Positions 21,873 to 34,959 of a stretch of DNA of 64,000 nt are shown here, in pieces. Within the stretch, counting starts at the first letter, position 1; each line of letters opens with the position of its first letter. Under the pieces are notes generated by a model. That model had not been told where the DNA came from. It saw only the letters and a program-made list of their open reading frames with translations, and made no database searches. The position numbers were made by a program, and so were the translations under genes. Origin of the DNA: Ailanthus altissimus (Eukaryota; Streptophyta; Magnoliopsida; Sapindales; Simaroubaceae); the NCBI GenBank assembly GCA_946807835.1, contig OX327700.1, positions 22,542,001-22,606,000 of the forward strand. Reading direction: 5' to 3'.

Positions 21873-24722
21873 TGTCACGCCCCAGACCCAAAAGATCCGA
21901 CACACGACATCACTTACATTCATTCACTGCATGTGCACTCATAAATAATATTACACAAAATTTACAACTTTTATTCAACACAGAAATCCTTAGCAAGTTG
22001 CTAGTAAGTTCAACACTAAAATCAACCATAACCTAACATATAAATATAAACTTCTCTTGACAATATTTAAACATTCATTTCAATTTCTTTCAGAATTATA
22101 GCAATTGAATTATGACTGGGACAATTATTAAACCGGAGATACGCAGAGTTTTCTCAGAGATTAACACTCTACTACGTCACCAGTAGCAACTTTGTTACCG
22201 AGAGCCCAGAATATATCCATTGCAAATTCTTACTTAAAATCATCCAATAACCACACTTTATAAAACTTAAACCAAATCCAATCCACACACAATGAAATAA
22301 TACATAAGTATTTATTTAATAGGGACAAACCAAATATCCTATCCCACGTGTCCCCAAATGAAACACACAACAACCTAGCAACTTAGGGAACCCAAGGAAC
22401 AGCAGAAGCCTTGCCAAATCCGCTAAACACACATGTACCTTATTTACCTGAAATCACCATAAACTATAATGAGTATAAAACTCAGTAAGCATACTAATTT
22501 TTCATATATCAAATACAAATACATATATGTACACAATGCATATGTATGATATGCTGTGATCAATCAAAATCATAATCTTATCAAATCACATATCATGTAA
22601 GCGCTTACACATTCTTTCAAAACACATAATAGGAATACCATCACTCAACTACTACTTAGTAGGACTTACATATCACATATCACATAATGAGCCAAATGTC
22701 ACTCGTAGGTGACATACCGTATGAGAGGAATAGTACAAGTGAGGTCTTGAATAACACATATATAATGCTTGTGCCTGAAGGTAAAAGCCAAACCCTCACC
22801 CTGATCATCGGTGAGTCCTCTCACATGCACCAATACGCCACCACACGAATGTGATGACTCACTCTTCCTTTAGGTACCAATAGGATCCTCCCTACATACG
22901 GAACACATAACATATACCAATCCCAAAGGAAAGGCCACACATAAAGGCTCCACAAATCACATAAAATGCCTACTAAGTTAACAGTGAGTTCAAGTACCCT
23001 CAAAATACAAAATATTTCTCATGGACATATTACACTTCAAAAGCTTTCTTTATTAAACACATCTTATTTTGAAAGGTCACTTACAAAACACATGTATGTC
23101 CATGCTCAATGTCAATGCTCACATTCAGAAACATATATTCATATTTCATATCAAAATATACTTTGACATAACATAAACATATTCTTAACCCCATTTGCAA
23201 AATCATACAAAACAATTACTATGTTTATTGTGATTTCAGTAAAAAGTCTAGTATACTTACCTCTTAACACTTTCAGCTACAAGGCTTAAATCTCCTTAAC
23301 CTATCAATGGAGATTAATCCTTTCATAAGCCTCACAATTCACACAAAATACTTTAAATAGCTTACAAAATTATACACAATGCATTTATCACATCAAATTG
23401 GTCTAAATATTTGGTTTCTCAAAACCTGTCATTCTGACCACTTACACTTAACAAAAATTTCTAATACATCAAATGATGTCCAATTACTCCAAAATCAGAA
23501 TATATCATTCTTGACTCATATATACTTCTTATATATGAATATTATATCAAGATTCCTACACAATCCATTCCATACGCACCATCGAATCCAAACTACAAAC
23601 CTGACAGGATCAAGATACTTACTGAACAGTATTCAATCTCCCAATTTTATAAAATCATATACTAACTCAAAAATTATAAAACTACCACATAATTACTCTT
23701 GACACATATCTCAGTCCATTATAAATATTTGGATTCCAAATAACTGCCAAAAGTATTTTAAAACTATTTTATTTCATAACTTTAAAAATCTGTTAATCAA
23801 ATACTACAATGAGCTGATACACTTTAGAAATTCATAACACTTCAACCACATTGATCCAAATTTTCAATTCCGAGTATATCATATTAGACATATAAAATTA
23901 TCATATTCCACAAATTCATAATTTTTAAAGATCATTCAGCAGGTCAAAAATTATTTTCCACTATATCATACTGTTTACACAGGAAATTTCCAGAATTCCA
24001 GGGTCATTTTGGTAAATTCACTACAAATTCAATTTCCGAGATTTTCAGTCGATTCAAAGTCTCAGATGATCCTAAACATGTCTAATTTCATATACTCAAA
24101 ATTCAAAACCAGAATCGAATCACAACAATTTATAAATTTCCTAGATCAAGAGGTTATCCAGCAGAAATTCCATAATTCATCATGATTTATCAAACTATCT
24201 TATAGATCATCATCAATTCTCACAACATCAAACGAAATACACATCAAATCCTTAATTATACATATTTCCAGAAATAAAAACTTAAAGAAATTAACTTAAT
24301 TAACACCAATAAATTGATAATTAGTTGTGATATACCTCTAAAGATCCAAAATTCCAATTTCTTCTTCTTTTTCTTCTTTTTCTTCTCTTTCTCTCTCCTT
24401 TATTTCTCTCTTCTCTCTCTAAAAATGGGTAGCTCGACCAAAATGAGAGAATTAGGGTTTTTAAAAGTGTATTTTTATACTAAGTGGTTAATTTTTGGTA
24501 TTTACGAATTCACCCCCAAAACTTTCAAAGTATAACAATTTGGTCCCTAAAATAATTCCAAAGTCTTGCAAATAAACCCAATACTAATAGTATATCCTTA
24601 ACCTATAAAAACACTACTAATAACAATATATAAATCAAGGATCACCCACATACAAATAAAATACGTATATTTATATATATAAATATACATATTCTTACCG
24701 ATTATGGATACTGGTTACTACA
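21873..24722 (-). repeat. 5' LTR of the young element (right copy)
   Basis: 2,850 bp with the same ends as 15192-18041 and no indel between them. Because the element is on the minus strand, this copy would hold the active promoter, transcribing leftward across LOG and the 397-codon gene in antisense. Confidence 0.95.
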
Positions 24723-24727
24723 ATATA
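24723..24727. other. Target-site duplication ATATA, right copy
   Basis: It matches 15187-15191 and directly abuts the TACTACA end of the right LTR. Confidence 0.92.
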
Positions 24728-25530
24728 TGTCCAATGCAAATGTTGTCTCTAGTCCTTTAGTCACGCATTTTAGATTTTTAGCAACACAGTTATCGACATC
24801 CAAAGAGGAGCAACTGCGGATGAGAAAAGTACCGTATGCAAGTGTTATGGGGAACATCATGTATGCAATGGTTTACATAAGACCAGAAATAGCACAGGCT
24901 GTGAGTGTGATAAGTAGATACATGGCAAATCCGGGTAAGGATCACTTGCTTATAGTGAAGTGGATTTTGAGATATCTCAAGGGGACGTCAATTCACAGGT
25001 TAATATATAAAAGGGATGAGGACAACAGTAAAATAGTAAAAGAATACGTAGACTCAGATTATGTAGGTGATCTAAACAAGAGAAGATCGTTAACGGGTTA
25101 CGTATTTACAGTGTTTGGGTGTAGTGTGTATTGGAGATCAGTTCTAAAACATGTGGTTGCACTATCTGCTACAGAGGCAGAGTACATAGTTGTTGGTGAA
25201 GCTATTAAGGAGGCTGTGTGGTTGAAAGGCATATGCGCGGAGGTATTAGCTAGTGAAGATGTGAACACTAGTGTATATTATGATAGCCAGATTGCCATAC
25301 ACTTAAGCAAGCATCAAGTGTTCCACGAGAGGTCGAAACACATTGATGTGCGGCTCCACTACATTTTAGAGATTGTCTAAAGTGGTGAAATTAGTCTAAC
25401 GAAAATAGCGTCGTCTAAAATCTTTGCTGACATATTGGCTAAGCCATGGCCCTCGGTTAAGTTCATCCTATGCAAAGACTTAACCGAAGTCAGTACTTTG
25501 TGAAGGTGATCGAAGATGCGGAGATGAGAA
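24727..25530 (+). pseudogene. copia RNase H region, separated from its pol by the nested insertion
   Basis: An open stretch of 217 codons (24727-25380) has copia RNase H features: MVYIRPEIAQAVSVISRYM, HLLIVKWILRYLKGT, VDSDYVGDLNKRRSLTGYVF with the first catalytic Asp, the Glu of SATEAEY, and YYDSQIAIHLSKHQVFHERSKHIDVRLHYI. It ends at a stop at 25378, and remaining terminal text (IFADILAKPWP, 25420-25455) continues after it. It cannot be expressed as part of pol because 9.5 kb separates it from the RT, and upstream stops already disabled the frame. Confidence 0.85.
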
Positions 25531-25560
25531 ATTGAGTTACATTGTGGATGATTTTGAATC

Positions 25561-25572
25561 AAGGAGGGGATT
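25561..25572 (+). other. Polypurine tract of the old copia element
   Basis: AAGGAGGGGATT sits directly before the 3' LTR start TGTGAGAATATT. Confidence 0.75.
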
Positions 25573-26176
25573 TGTGAGAATATTAATTGAAAATTATCAG
25601 GATATTATTTGGAGAGCAAGTCAAGTGCATAGAGTACGTGAGGATCGAATATAAATGTGAAAAGAGACAAAAGTCAAAGAGACGTAGTGCCTAGGTGTGG
25701 GCATCGCAGCGCCGTGGCACCCAGTGCGAGAAAGTGTTTCCTATTTTGTTGAGTCTTATTTTGTCTCCCTCTTACTTCAGGACTCCTTAATACGACTCCC
25801 ATATATTTAGGGTAAACCTAAGACGTCCTAAAGCCTATATAAAGGCTTTCTATTGGCTTGTAAACACATCTTAGTGAAATTGAAGTGAGATCTTTGTGAT
25901 CAAATATATTTTGTGATTATTAGTAAGAGAAAATTCTTTAGTTGCAAGAGAGAATATTTCTTTGTGAGTCTTTCTTGTAAAAGATATATTTTGTGAGTAC
26001 CTTGTGATTTAATAATAAGAGTGAGTGATCTTGATCCATCGTGAACGTATGCAAGTTGCTGAATTACGTAAATTTTTGTGTGTTCTTCTACCTTTCTTTC
26101 TTTTTAATACCTTAGTTGCTTGTTCTGCACTATTTACTTTGGTGATATTACTTATTTGTATGCTTTCGCTTTAACA
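25573..26176 (+). repeat. 3' LTR of the old copia element
   Basis: It is collinear with 9448-10117, shorter by about 66 bp, mostly in the GC-rich part. It ends TTTAACA, followed by AGTGG, the candidate target duplication. Confidence 0.8.
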
Positions 26177-26353
26177 AGTGGTAACTTTATAAGATTGATT
26201 GAGAATGGTACCAGAACTCTTGGCAATGACTTTTTATGAACAATACTTTTATGATTTTATGTTATGATCAATAGTAATTTAAAAAAATTAATTATAAAGA
26301 AAAATAGTAATTATTAAATAACTTAAGAAGTAATTAATAATATTTTATTATAA

Positions 26354-29300
26354 TATAGTTTAAGTCCACTCCCAACTTTGCTAAAGAAGCCCAAGTACTA
26401 GTGGCTTAATTTTCTTATTTATTTAAAGAAGTTTGTGTAAACGCGCTTATGGGACTTAAAAAATAACACTAATTTTTTCTCTAACAAGTAGAACTCATTT
26501 TCTTAACTCGCGATCTCTATGAATGAACCATGAATATTGCAGTAAAATGAGAATAAATTAAATAATAAAAGTTTGAATATAATTTCAACTACAAATCTTA
26601 TTTAAATATTTAAAAAGATTTCAAGTGAAAAAATAAACAGATTCCCTTTAAGAATCTTACTATAAACAAGCATAATAAAAAAATGTCTTTAAAAAGAAAT
26701 TAAATTCATTTAATAAATGTTGAATTGAATTACATGTCCATGTTAATTTACTTTGAGAATAAATTAACTTCTTATTCAGTAAAAATATGGATCCCTTAAT
26801 AGGGAGGAAGGCTAATTCACAATTCGAATCACATATAGTCAGAAAATTACATTGATTTATTCTCTCATACTTGTTCACGCATACACCCCATACACAACAC
26901 TCTCTTCTTCTTCTTCTTCAAACACCGATTTAACGTCAAAGTATTGTTTTTTACAAGAAGATGGGAGAATTTTGGTCAATTTGAAAGAGTAGAGCAAGGA
27001 CGATAAAGTAATTATATGTGAAGGTTCTGATCCAAGTGTTAGAGATGGTGCTTACATGCCTTTCTATTTTGTATGAATATTTATTTTATATTTATACATT
27101 ATACATTTTAACAAATTATTAACATTTATTATATAATACTAAGCTTGTTACTTTTTAAAAATTGTAGATCTAAAGGAGTTTATATCTAATTTAAAGGTGT
27201 TTAGGTCAGCACTAAGAGTTAGAACTTTATTTGAAATAGAACAAAAGCTTAAGAATATGTGATAGTTGTTAGCAGTTATAAACAATGCTAAAAATATATT
27301 ACTATGAAATATGTTTTCAAATATACTGTTCATGATCTATGTTTACCGATACGGGATGATTGGTAAACCTTCAAATCAGTGCATGTCTATATCTAGATTG
27401 TCTAGATGATTAGTTATAATAGACCGTGAGTTTAGTAAAAGTTCGTATAGGTATGTAGGTGTTCAATAAATACTATGTACTGAACAGAATCACGAGGACT
27501 TTCAATAGACATTTCACAAAGCTATCAATAAAAGGTCTTTTCAAGTTGATTATTATTTATTGTCCTTTTGCCTGAGCACTATAGTAGACTTGTGAGTGAT
27601 CCAACATGCTTTGATTCTACACATGTCAGAAATCTTTCATAGTTTGATTAGGTGTCGTTGGATATAGTCAAATGCTCATGGAGTTTAGTGTGCATAGATA
27701 TGGGATCCATCAACTCATATGAGTGAGTTATATATCATAATACTTCGAAGTTGTATTTTAAGAAGTCTTGTAGCTACAAATATAAACCTTAAAAAGAGTT
27801 TCTGTAAGGTTAAACAATATTGCAAATGTATTTGTAAATATTATTTCTTGAAATATAAATCTTGAGATAAGTTCATAGTCAAGCAAATAGATATTTGACG
27901 GTGAAAATTTATATCTCTGCTCTTCCAGGATATAGATGATAGAGAAATTATACGAATATATTTTAACCTCAACTTGTATGGTTTAATGCACCAATTTATA
28001 ATATTCGTAATATGTGTATGCGACATTATTTATGGACTTATAAAAAATTTTCATAAGATAAACGATTGTGAACTTAGAGAGTCTCACAATATGAAGTATA
28101 TTTATTGAACACTAGGTAATGGGCTGAGTCGAACAGTTCAATCTGAAAAAATTTCAAAAAATAAAATTTGTTTTAGAATCTCTCAGAAGTATACATGTTA
28201 AAGCTTAAGTGTTAAGCTTATTTTTTTAATTAAAGTTAACAAATTTTGTTGGCAACTAAATGGCAATTAAGATGATTAATAGTATATTTGAATGGACACT
28301 TGGCTTAATAAAGGACACATGTCATTAATTAAATAAAAAAAATACAAGTAAATGAGATCTGTATTTTACGCTTGGAGTTGTTGCATTCGGCCATTAAGAG
28401 AACATAAGGAAGAAATATTCTTCTTTCTTTACTTAAGACCAAAAACTAAGTGAATAGAAGATAAGTGCTTAAGAGTTAAGTAGGAGTACCAAAATCTTGC
28501 TAAAATTAAACTACTATTCTAACTTCTTGAGCCTACTATAAGGACTAGAATTGTTTGCGAAGATACTTTAAGGCGAGTCTATAAAAATTGAAACTACATT
28601 GACGGTCTTTTCAGGTATATTTTTATAAGTATAATAGAATTGTTGGAATAGTTTTATGTTTTCATTGCATAATGTGAGTGTGATAGACATTAGATATTTC
28701 AATGATCACTCTTACATGTAAGCACAAATGCACTTACACCAAGAAACTTTAATGGCATCATATGTAGGAAGTTTTTTTTATTAAAGACAACCACTTATTA
28801 ATAACAAGCTGAAAAGAAAAGATGGTATAATAGAGACATAATTAGTTGTTCCTTCTAGAACAAGCAAATAGTACAGAAATGAAGGAAATTAGTAACCTAT
28901 ATATAATAGTTCTAGAAAGCAAAATTCTCATTGCAATGATAAATGTGCTAACAAAAACCCTTTAACAACTATAAGAGACTAGAAAGAAAAATTAAAAATT
29001 AAGACACAGACTAATAGTGGTGGAAGGATATAATGAACTAAATGACACTTTTAAAGATACTTAAGATGATCAACAATAAGAGAATGGACCAAGAAGTACT
29101 TAACATAAATGATCACTAGATAATGGGATAGAAGGTGAAATACCCCACAAAGTAATGAGAGAAGAAACCTAAGTGAGGGTGAAAAGGTCCTCTATGAAAG
29201 CATGAAGGCCTACATATGAAAAAAAATTAACTTATTATATTTGAATATAAGAACACTAAGAAAAGTAAAGAAAAACACCATAACTTACCCTTTTCTTGAG

Positions 29301-31650
29301 AAGTAACATTGGCCGAAGGGATAGTAGATGTTTACATAGCTATAGAAATGCCTGTAGAGATGATTCTCCCTAGTAAAGGAACCGGATGGAAAGACTCGAA
29401 AGGATCAACTATCGAAGGATTAGTGGTGGAAGCATCAGTAGTGGAATGACTAACAACAAAGAGATAGATGGCAGAAGGACCAGTTACAAAATTCCATTAA
29501 GAGTAGAAGTGAAAACTTGATGCGCTGCATCAGAGGGGCTGACATCACTTCTAAACCCCTTGCTTGTACCAATACACCTAGGAAAGTGATCAGACTCATA
29601 AGAGGAACATACATACGAAAAATTTATTATATCACCTTTGAGAGAGATACACACAACCTTGATTATAGCAACTGCAATAAGAAACTAGAAACCAGGAACC
29701 TATAAGAGAAAGAAATTCTTAGAAGGAAGAACCTTTTATAAGTAAAAAAAACTATATAAGTCCTTACTATTATGCTCATTGGAACATGGAGGAAACAAGA
29801 TTTCAACATGAATAATTTTTTGTAGCATCACACGTGTGAGGTAAGTAATGGCAAGAAACAACTAAACCTATAGGGATACTAAGCAAAAGGTTTGGAGGGG
29901 TCAAAATTAGTAAAACCTCTTCTATAGTTAAGGCACACAAAAAGTGTCGCACCCTAAAAAGTCAAGCATACTTTAAGAGCATATTAAGTCTAAACAGGTA
30001 AAGATGGAAAGGTTATTTCTTGTTAAAGTACTTTTCGAAAACCTTTTCATTACTAGAATAGTAGGTAGGGTCAGAGTAGTATAATAGTCAAGTAACCAAA
30101 AGTGATTTGCACTACGTAAAGAAGGTCAGGCTTCCTCCACTCCCCCACTCACTATAATAGTGTTCTTCTTGAAATTGGTCTTTTTGTCTTCAAATTAATA
30201 AAAGAATCTCCTCTTGCATTTTTTAGCCTGTTGGTAATTAATATTTGAATACAAAAAAATTATAACTCAATACTACATCATAGAGCGTGAGAGTATAAGA
30301 AGGATAAATCATATAGTTTAGGAAAGCAACATCTTGAATTAAATAGAAGACATTTGAATGTACTTAAAAGGAGGGCAGGGGGTGTGAGGAGAGGGGGAGA
30401 TAGTGACATATAAGTATTCAAGTATCAATGGCGGTACATGAAAATGAAACCATTCTAAATATTGCCGAAACAATAGAAGCTCCCCAAATCTTACCAAATG
30501 AGGATTACGATTTGAGTCACTAGTTAGAAGTAGATGGATATTTACATCCCTAAGGATGTAATATGCCGATTTAAATTCCTCTTTTGAAAAGTTGTATAAT
30601 TCTTTCACATATTTTTTTTATATTCAGTATTTTATTGACTAAAGGAAAAAACAAACTATCTTTTATTCTCACGAATATAAATAAGAATGAAGGGCATAGA
30701 AATGCATTTTTTTTTTAAATTCAAAATTTTCAAATAAAAGAAAATAATTGTTAAGTATTCAAAGAGTCTATATAATCAACCACATGTCAATTCACTTGGA
30801 AGGATTTATTGCCTGCATTTAAAGAGACATTATTGGTGGAATAGAATCGACAATAAGAAGAATCTAAAAAGTTCAAAATAAAAATAGGACACGTTGACTA
30901 AGTGAAAGTAAAGAAGTATATTCAAAAAAGCTTTTGATCTAACTAGGACACTGCTTCACTTTTTGGGGGCATTTGTTAGGCCCATTCTTAACTCGCCAAA
31001 CCAGTTCAATTTTTCTATTTGCTTAAAGAAGTTTCTGTAAACGTGACCGTAGAACTTGAAGAATAAGCTCGATTTTTTCTCCCATCAAGGAGAATCTATT
31101 TCCTCGACCTATGATCTGCATGAATGGACCATGGATGTTATGAGAAGATGGAAAGTGTTAAATAATACAAATTTGAATATGATTTCAACTACAAATCTCA
31201 TTTAAATAGTTAAAAAAGTTTCTCTATGAGAAGATTAGTTGATTTTCTCTAAGAATCCTCTTACAAATAAAAATAATAAAAAAAAGTCTTTAAAAAAACT
31301 AAATTTGTTCGGTCAATATTGAATTGAACTAGTTCATATTAATTCACTTGGAGAAAGAATTAACTTTTTACTCTATAAAAATTCTTATCCTACTAATAAG
31401 GAGGGAGGCTAAATCACATTTCGAGTTACATGCAGTCACAACAATGTATTGGTATATTCTCTCATATTTGTTCGTGTATATACTCTACAATATTAAATAT
31501 TTTCTTTTTGTAAATATTAATTTGAGTATTATAATATTTTTTTGATAAGAGGATTGAAGGTGTTTTGATTAATTTAAAAAAGAAAGAGTAAGAACGAAAA
31601 GGTAATTATATGTGAAGGTTCCGTTAAAGTAGAAATTACGATATGAAGGG
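26354..31650. mobile_element. Gene-less element with direct terminal repeats (LARD-like)
   Basis: About 680 bp at 26354-27036 (continuing past a solo LTR after 28743) matches 30974-31650 in the same orientation, with shared words such as TTTGAATATRATTTCAACTACAAATCT and GGTAATTATATGTGAAGGTTC. The right repeat starts TGTTAGGCCC just after a polypurine/G-rich word (TTTTGGGGGCATT), as expected for a 3' LTR. The interior, about 28744-30973, is purine-rich and has no element genes. Ends and target duplication are not fixed. The short frames at 29517-29705 and 30339-30608 show no domain. Confidence 0.6.
27037..28738 (-). repeat. Solo LTR (long-LTR family, copy C) inserted in the LARD-like element
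   Basis: It starts TGTTAGAGATGGTGCTTACATG and ends CACTTACA, with perfect CCAAG target duplications at 27032-27036 and 28739-28743. Its complement matches the solo LTRs at 40100-42592 and 42865-45034 along much of their length (for example GGATCCATATCTATGCACAC-like and CCATGAGCAT words). It has no genes. Confidence 0.8.
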
Positions 31651-34599
31651 GAAAAAAAAGATTACTTATCTACGAGTTAGGGTGTAATCTATACGTAATT
31701 ATAGAATCTTCAAAGGTTTTGGAACCTTTTAAAGTGAGTCTCAACTTTAATATTTTTCTGCTTCTTACAAGTTAATAAGGAATTGTCCTGCATCGAACAG
31801 GTTAAATCCCTCTTGAATTGAGTGAGTGTTAACTTTGGGTCTGTTTTTTTTTTCACAAATTTTATTCACACTCTCACTCTTTCTATAAGTACTGACCTAA
31901 TCCTCTAACGCGTGCCCATGTAATCATGGTAAAATTTATATTTTGATATTCATCCTCTAACATGTGCGCACTTACTTGACTTTTATATAATTGTATTGCC
32001 ACTTTCATTTGACAATTTACAATAGGGAAATCCGCACGTGTGAGATGGCTAATTTAGAATTTTGTTGCCCTCTTTATATTGACATAAAGACCAGCGGGAT
32101 TTATATGGAAAGTAGATTGATATTGCTCTTTCTTTTGCGTTTAAATTTTTTCTCCAATTAGGAATTAAAGTTTGAGCACTTGCTGTAATAATTTAATGGC
32201 AAAGATTTGTAACGTATTTATTCTTCCACTTAGACGTATTGAATTCAATTAAATTAAATTTGAGATGACATGGAAAAGCACATAAATAAAGAATGAAGCA
32301 ACCCAATATGCATGCATCATACATGTTCTACTGTAGTAGTTAGTAATTCCAGTAAAATCGAATATGCAAAGCACTAGTTCTTTTTTTTTTTAATATATAC
32401 AAAAACTTCAGTCAAATTTTGGGTTAGCAAACAAATTAGTTGAATTAAATCAAATCCGCATATAAAATTTATTCGTGTAATTAATTTTGGATTAAACTCA
32501 GATTATAATTCCTCTTCAAACTGTGAGAGATCAAGCAAGAAATTCATTACAACTGCTTTCTCGCCTTTTCTTGGATCTACAAAAACGAAAGGAAAAAACT
32601 TCGAAGTCTTGGTCACGCATGCCTGTGTCTCTGTCGAACACGAAGGAAGCATTTTGAATTTGGTGCGGATTGCAACACTACAATTTCAAATTCACTAATC
32701 TGTTTGCATTCACATTTATTATCTTGAAGTGGTTACTTTGTTAGCTTTAAGATAAGGCTATCACATTCATTAAAAATTGGTTTTATTTTATAATATATAT
32801 TTACTTTAAGATAAGGTAGAATACGTTTATTTAAAGTCCACTTTATAATTATTGTCAATTATTTATATCATAATTTTTAATAATTTACTTATTACAATTA
32901 TAGTCGATGAAGTTAATTATTAAGGTAAAGGATTAGAAAAAATTAAAATTAAATTATTTAAAATTATGACATATATATATAGATAGTATCTTTTGTGCAA
33001 ATTTGTATGCAGTAATTTTTTTTTTTTTTGGTATATAAACAAGATTAAATCAAATCATTAGATTCAGTTAAGATAAAAATAAACATTATTTTCTATTCAG
33101 TTAAAGATAAAAATAGAAAATATATAAGCTTTTATATCAATTTAATTTATTAATGAATTTCTTTTGTAAAATTAAAAAAAGAAAGCAAGAAATTCATTAA
33201 TATGCTATAATTAAATTAAACAGGAATCTTAGGAACTCACAAAACCTTATATGTAAAGAAGTAAAAAGTTTGACCTAATTAACGATAGGTGTCGTTGTAA
33301 TTTGGTTACAATATGTATTCCACCTCTGCGCAGAAATGGCTTTCCAATGTCCTACCAAGTGTTGATGGTTTCCACATACCATACACCACTTTAATAAAAA
33401 TGCATGAATCAGAACATAACAATAATTGCTGGGCTACATTGCAAAGTTGCAACAATCTTGAATTTCTGCCAATTTGTACTACCTCTAATCATCTCAATTT
33501 CGAAATTTTTTTATGGCATATGACCAAACCTAATTAGATGGCCTTTACATATTTTTGGTTCCTTTTTCTTTCGACTTTATATTCTTAATCTTTCACTCAG
33601 AAGAAGGATGATGGTAACCGAAGATATAGTTGGAAACTTTTGGCAACAAAATTAATAGAAGAATCAATTTTAAATTACACAATTCTGCTTATTTGAAACA
33701 AAAATTATAAAAAAAATATATTATCTTGATTTTATAGATATATATCAACTTAATTCTCATTTTTTTAATATATTTATCATAATAGTTTTTATAAAGATGA
33801 AAATGATAGTTATTCGAAGACAAAAATAATAATAATAATTTATCAGAAACGTCATTACAAGAACTAATATAGTATATATTGAAACAATAAAGATTAAATT
33901 AGTATATATTTATAAAATTAATAACCAAAATAGTATTTCTCCAATTATAAATTTTAAGAGCTTGTCAAATGATATTCATACCTAGCATATGATCAAATCC
34001 ACCCAACAACTTGAACTTTTTTTATGTAACTGGTGATAATTGTCGTATAGCCTATTTCTTAAGATTAATTGGCTGATAAATATGACAAGTATAATCAATT
34101 GTGCTGATGACTATAATGAGCTAAATCCCTCAAATTATAATAATTATTTTTGGGATATAATAATAATTTAAAATTCTGAAAAAAATTTAAAAATAAAAAT
34201 AATCATTTAAATTCCAAAAACAGTAATAATTTTTAATATAATATTTAAATGTTTAAAAAATAATTATTCGTATTTACAATTTCTAAAAAATAATAATAAA
34301 TATTTAAATTTTCAAAAAAATATTGACAATCAAAATATACTTTTCTCTAAATTTCACCTCTCAAATATTATTTTTAGGCTCCAAATTTTTTAAAATCACA
34401 ACGCAAACATTTTATATATTATTTTTAAAGATAACATTTGAGTAAAGTTTTAAAAAAAAATAGTAGTTTGGGAGTGTTGAAAGAGTTTGAGGATAATATA
34501 GTTCAAAAATATTTTTTGTAGTTAATAAAATTTAAGTTTTAAGTTGTTAGCTATAAAAATTATTTTATTTTAAAAATAAGCTATTTTAAAACATTTTCC

Positions 34600-34637
<38 letters not shown>

Positions 34638-34950
34638 GGTGTCTCCTCTAAAAGCATCTTTACTGTGTCCCTCCAATTTAAACGAGTGTCTGTTTAAAAG
34701 ATAACTCATTTATTTTGAAAATTTTCCAACATACCAATCTTATATATCTTGTCAATGCCGTTTCCCAAAAAAAATAAAATAATAATAATAATAATAAAGC
34801 CCTTTCGCGAATTAGAAATCCCCTTCCAATGTGAGTTCTCATGAAGTATTCTTTTTTGCTACACGTGATTTGAATATCACTAATATGTGGTTAAAAAAAA
34901 TGTCCTTTTATTATTTTTACTAGCTATTAATTGAAAATTTATTTTGCACA
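31651..34950. other. Gene-less stretch with dispersed duplicate blocks
   Basis: 31860-32100 resembles 63210-63480 (words ACGTGTGARHGGGCTAA and TTTGACAATTTACAATAGGGAAAT). 33500-33680 with 33960-34000 is collinear with 51590-51800 and 51820-51850. The frame at 33313-33537 (74 codons) and others show no known domain. An (AT)n run lies at 34602-34631 and an (AAT)n run at 34779-34797. Confidence 0.45.
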
Positions 34951-34959
34951 CCAAAAATA

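Larger units (their letters stand above)
15192..24722 (-). mobile_element. Young non-autonomous LTR retrotransposon carrying two antisense genes, including a LOG gene
   Basis: The two 2,850-bp LTRs keep a constant offset of 6,681 bp along their whole length, and I found no difference in the parts compared. They have TG...CA ends, and ATATA flanks both sides (15187-15191 and 24723-24727). Orientation is minus: the primer-binding site TGGTATCAGAGC lies by the right LTR and the polypurine tract by the left LTR. The words just inside the left LTR (GAATTTCGAGGACGAAATTC on the minus strand, next to AAGGAGGGGAGAAT) are what commonly ends pol in plant Ty3 chromoviruses of the Tekay/Del kind, so I place it in Ty3/gypsy by inference. 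The 3.8-kb interior has no gag, protease, RT, RNase H or integrase. It instead holds two complete plus-strand genes. Movement would need enzymes supplied by a related full element. Confidence 0.93.
9448..26176 (+). mobile_element. Old Ty1/copia retrotransposon, broken and carrying a nested LTR element
   Basis: The element has a 5' LTR at 9448-10117, decayed gag, integrase, reverse transcriptase and RNase H in the copia order, and a 3' LTR at 25573-26176. The LTRs are clearly related (shared words such as GAAAGTGTTTCCTATTTT, CTTACTTCAGGACT and GGCTTGTAAACACATCTTA) but differ by many substitutions and indels, so the insertion is old. Candidate target duplications AGCGG (9443-9447) and AGTGG (26177-26181) differ by one transition. 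The reading frame carries many stops of the kind expected from C-to-T decay (CAG to TAG, TGG to TGA). Two later insertions interrupt it: an LTR-like piece at about 10140-11700 and the young element at 15192-24722. Confidence 0.85.
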
